Positions 31,347 to 32,224 of a DNA stretch of 32,224 nt are shown one piece after another. The translations under genes and the position numbers were made by a program. The notes under the pieces are model-generated. The model ran no database searches, was not told the DNA's origin, and saw only the letters and a list, made by a program, of their open reading frames with translations. The first letter of the stretch is position 1. Each line of letters starts with the position of its first letter. This stretch comes from Opitutus sp. GAS368 (GTDB lineage: Bacteria > Verrucomicrobiota > Verrucomicrobiia > Opitutales > Opitutaceae): assembly GCA_945871085.1 (NCBI GenBank), contig CAMBVX010000030.1:1-32224 (forward strand), in the 5' to 3' direction.

Positions 31347-32224
31347 TTCCATCCCACGCTCCAAGAGCACCACCTTCTCCGCGCTCCCACCCGTCTGGCC
31401 CTCCGATGTCCTCGCGGCCAACGCCGCCGCCGCAACCACCTCGGGCCAAACCCTCGTCGTCCTCGACGACGATCCTACCGGCACGCAGACCGTCCACGAC
31501 ATCACCGTCGTCACCACGTGGGATGTCGCGACCCTCACCGCCGAGCTCTCCGCTGCGCCCGCCTGTTTCTACATCCTCACCAACTCTCGCAGCCTCACTC
31601 CCGCCGCCTCCCGCGCCCTCCACGTCGAACTCGCCACCAACCTCCGCGCCGCCTCGCTCGCGACCGGCCGCACCTTCGTCATCGCCAGCCGCAGCGACTC
31701 CACCCTCCGTGGTCACTACCCGCTCGAAACGGACACCTTGTCCTCCGCCCTCGGGCCCTTCGACGCCACCTTCCTCACGCCCTACTTCGAAGCCGGCGGT
31801 CGCTACACACTCAACGACACTCACTACGTCGCCGAGGGCGACCGCCTCGTCCCCGCGGCCGACACGCCCTTCGCCCGCGACGCCGCGTTCGGCTATCGCA
31901 CTTCGCATCTCCCTTCCTACGTCGAAGAAAAAACCGCCGGCCGCACCCGCGCCGCCGACGTCGCCACGATCTCTCTCGACGATCTCCGCTCTGGCGGCCC
32001 GCTCGCCGTCGCGGAAAAACTCCGCGCCCTCCCCCGCGGCGCCGTTTGCATTGTCAATGCCGCCGCCCCGCGCGACATCGAGATCTTCGCCGCCGCGACC
32101 CTCGCCGCCGAGTCCACCGGCTCACGCTTCATTTACCGCACCGCCGCCGGTTTTGTCGCCGCGCGCATCGGCCAATCTCCGCAACACACCCTCCTGTCAC
32201 CCGCCGCCTTTAGCACCTCCTCCT
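31339..32224 (+). CDS. DUF1537 / four-carbon acid sugar kinase (3' partial)
   Basis: This frame opens with the GTG at 31339 and is cut by the window end after 295 residues. It contains TLVVLDDDPTGTQTVHDITV, the N-terminal signature of the OtnK/DUF1537 kinases, then FYILTNSRSLTP, VIASRSDSTLRGHYPLETD and AVCIVNAAAPRD. Known members phosphorylate four-carbon acid sugars such as threonate or erythronate with ATP; full length is about 420-480 residues. It overlaps the VOC gene by 8 bp, so it is in the same operon. The ATP-binding C-terminal half lies beyond the window. In this family's known pathways a partner dehydrogenase then decarboxylates the phosphorylated acid. Confidence 0.88.
   Translation, partial: MPNSIPRSKSTTFSALPPVWPSDVLAANAAAATTSGQTLVVLDDDPTGTQTVHDITVVTTWDVATLTAELSAAPACFYILTNSRSLTPAASRALHVELATNLRAASLATGRTFVIASRSDSTLRGHYPLETDTLSSALGPFDATFLTPYFEAGGRYTLNDTHYVAEGDRLVPAADTPFARDAAFGYRTSHLPSYVEEKTAGRTRAADVATISLDDLRSGGPLAVAEKLRALPRGAVCIVNAAAPRDIEIFAAATLAAESTGSRFIYRTAAGFVAARIGQSPQHTLLSPAAFSTSS

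Noticed and set aside
1-32224. CRISPR arrays, tRNA, rRNA, riboswitches
   Set aside because: No regularly spaced repeats, cloverleaf-like genes or known riboswitch cores were seen on either strand by eye.

Overview
The window is GC-rich bacterial chromosome. Gene content points to a member of Verrucomicrobiota, probably family Opitutaceae: a LacI/AraC-fused XylR-type regulator, a secreted DUF1080 protein, sugar-acid catabolic genes, and intergenic imperfect palindromes built from 'gccccttcagggc'-like blocks. The lineage is inferred from family content; no rRNA or other marker gene is present, and no tRNA was seen.

Left, 1-10071 (accessory and signalling). The right end of an ISL3-type insertion sequence is followed by a PIN toxin/Phd antitoxin pair. 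This pair lies between two copies of an ~80 bp direct repeat, next to a ~177 bp imperfect inverted repeat. Next, on the minus strand, is a very large CheB-CheR-PAS-histidine kinase whose CheB N-terminus is frame-disrupted; it is translationally coupled to a NarL-type response regulator. A 5'-truncated IS1634-like transposase abuts a truncated HTH gene. Beyond it is a two-gene HTH-protein/nucleotidyltransferase operon with a perfect 18 bp palindrome at its start, which looks like a toxin-antitoxin or defence-type module.

Middle, 10072-19030 (light and oxidative stress). A mostly tightly packed minus-strand operon encodes a SOUL heme-binding protein, DUF2071, an SDR, an iron-sulfur cryptochrome/photolyase, a small DUF2256 zinc-ribbon protein, a renalase-like FAD protein and a second FAD oxidoreductase. 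A secreted fasciclin protein is encoded upstream. A second DUF2071 paralogue faces the operon's end across an intrinsic terminator. Several very small membrane-peptide ORFs lie around it.

19240-23191 (mixed housekeeping). Two convergent DoxX-like membrane proteins are followed by a PTPS-type pterin synthase and FolE2 (a tetrahydropterin route from GTP), a hotdog thioesterase and an unrecognised 104-aa protein.

Right, 23401-32224 (carbohydrate-acid catabolism). A XylR-type regulator diverges from a plus-strand cluster: isopropylmalate/tartrate-type decarboxylating dehydrogenase, secreted DUF1080 protein, cyclase-family metal hydrolase, MFS acid-sugar transporter, Gfo/Idh/MocA oxidoreductase, secreted clan GH-A-like protein, VOC-fold protein, and a DUF1537 four-carbon acid sugar kinase cut by the window end. 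Together they suggest uptake and breakdown of a sugar-derived acid, with the substrate unknown.
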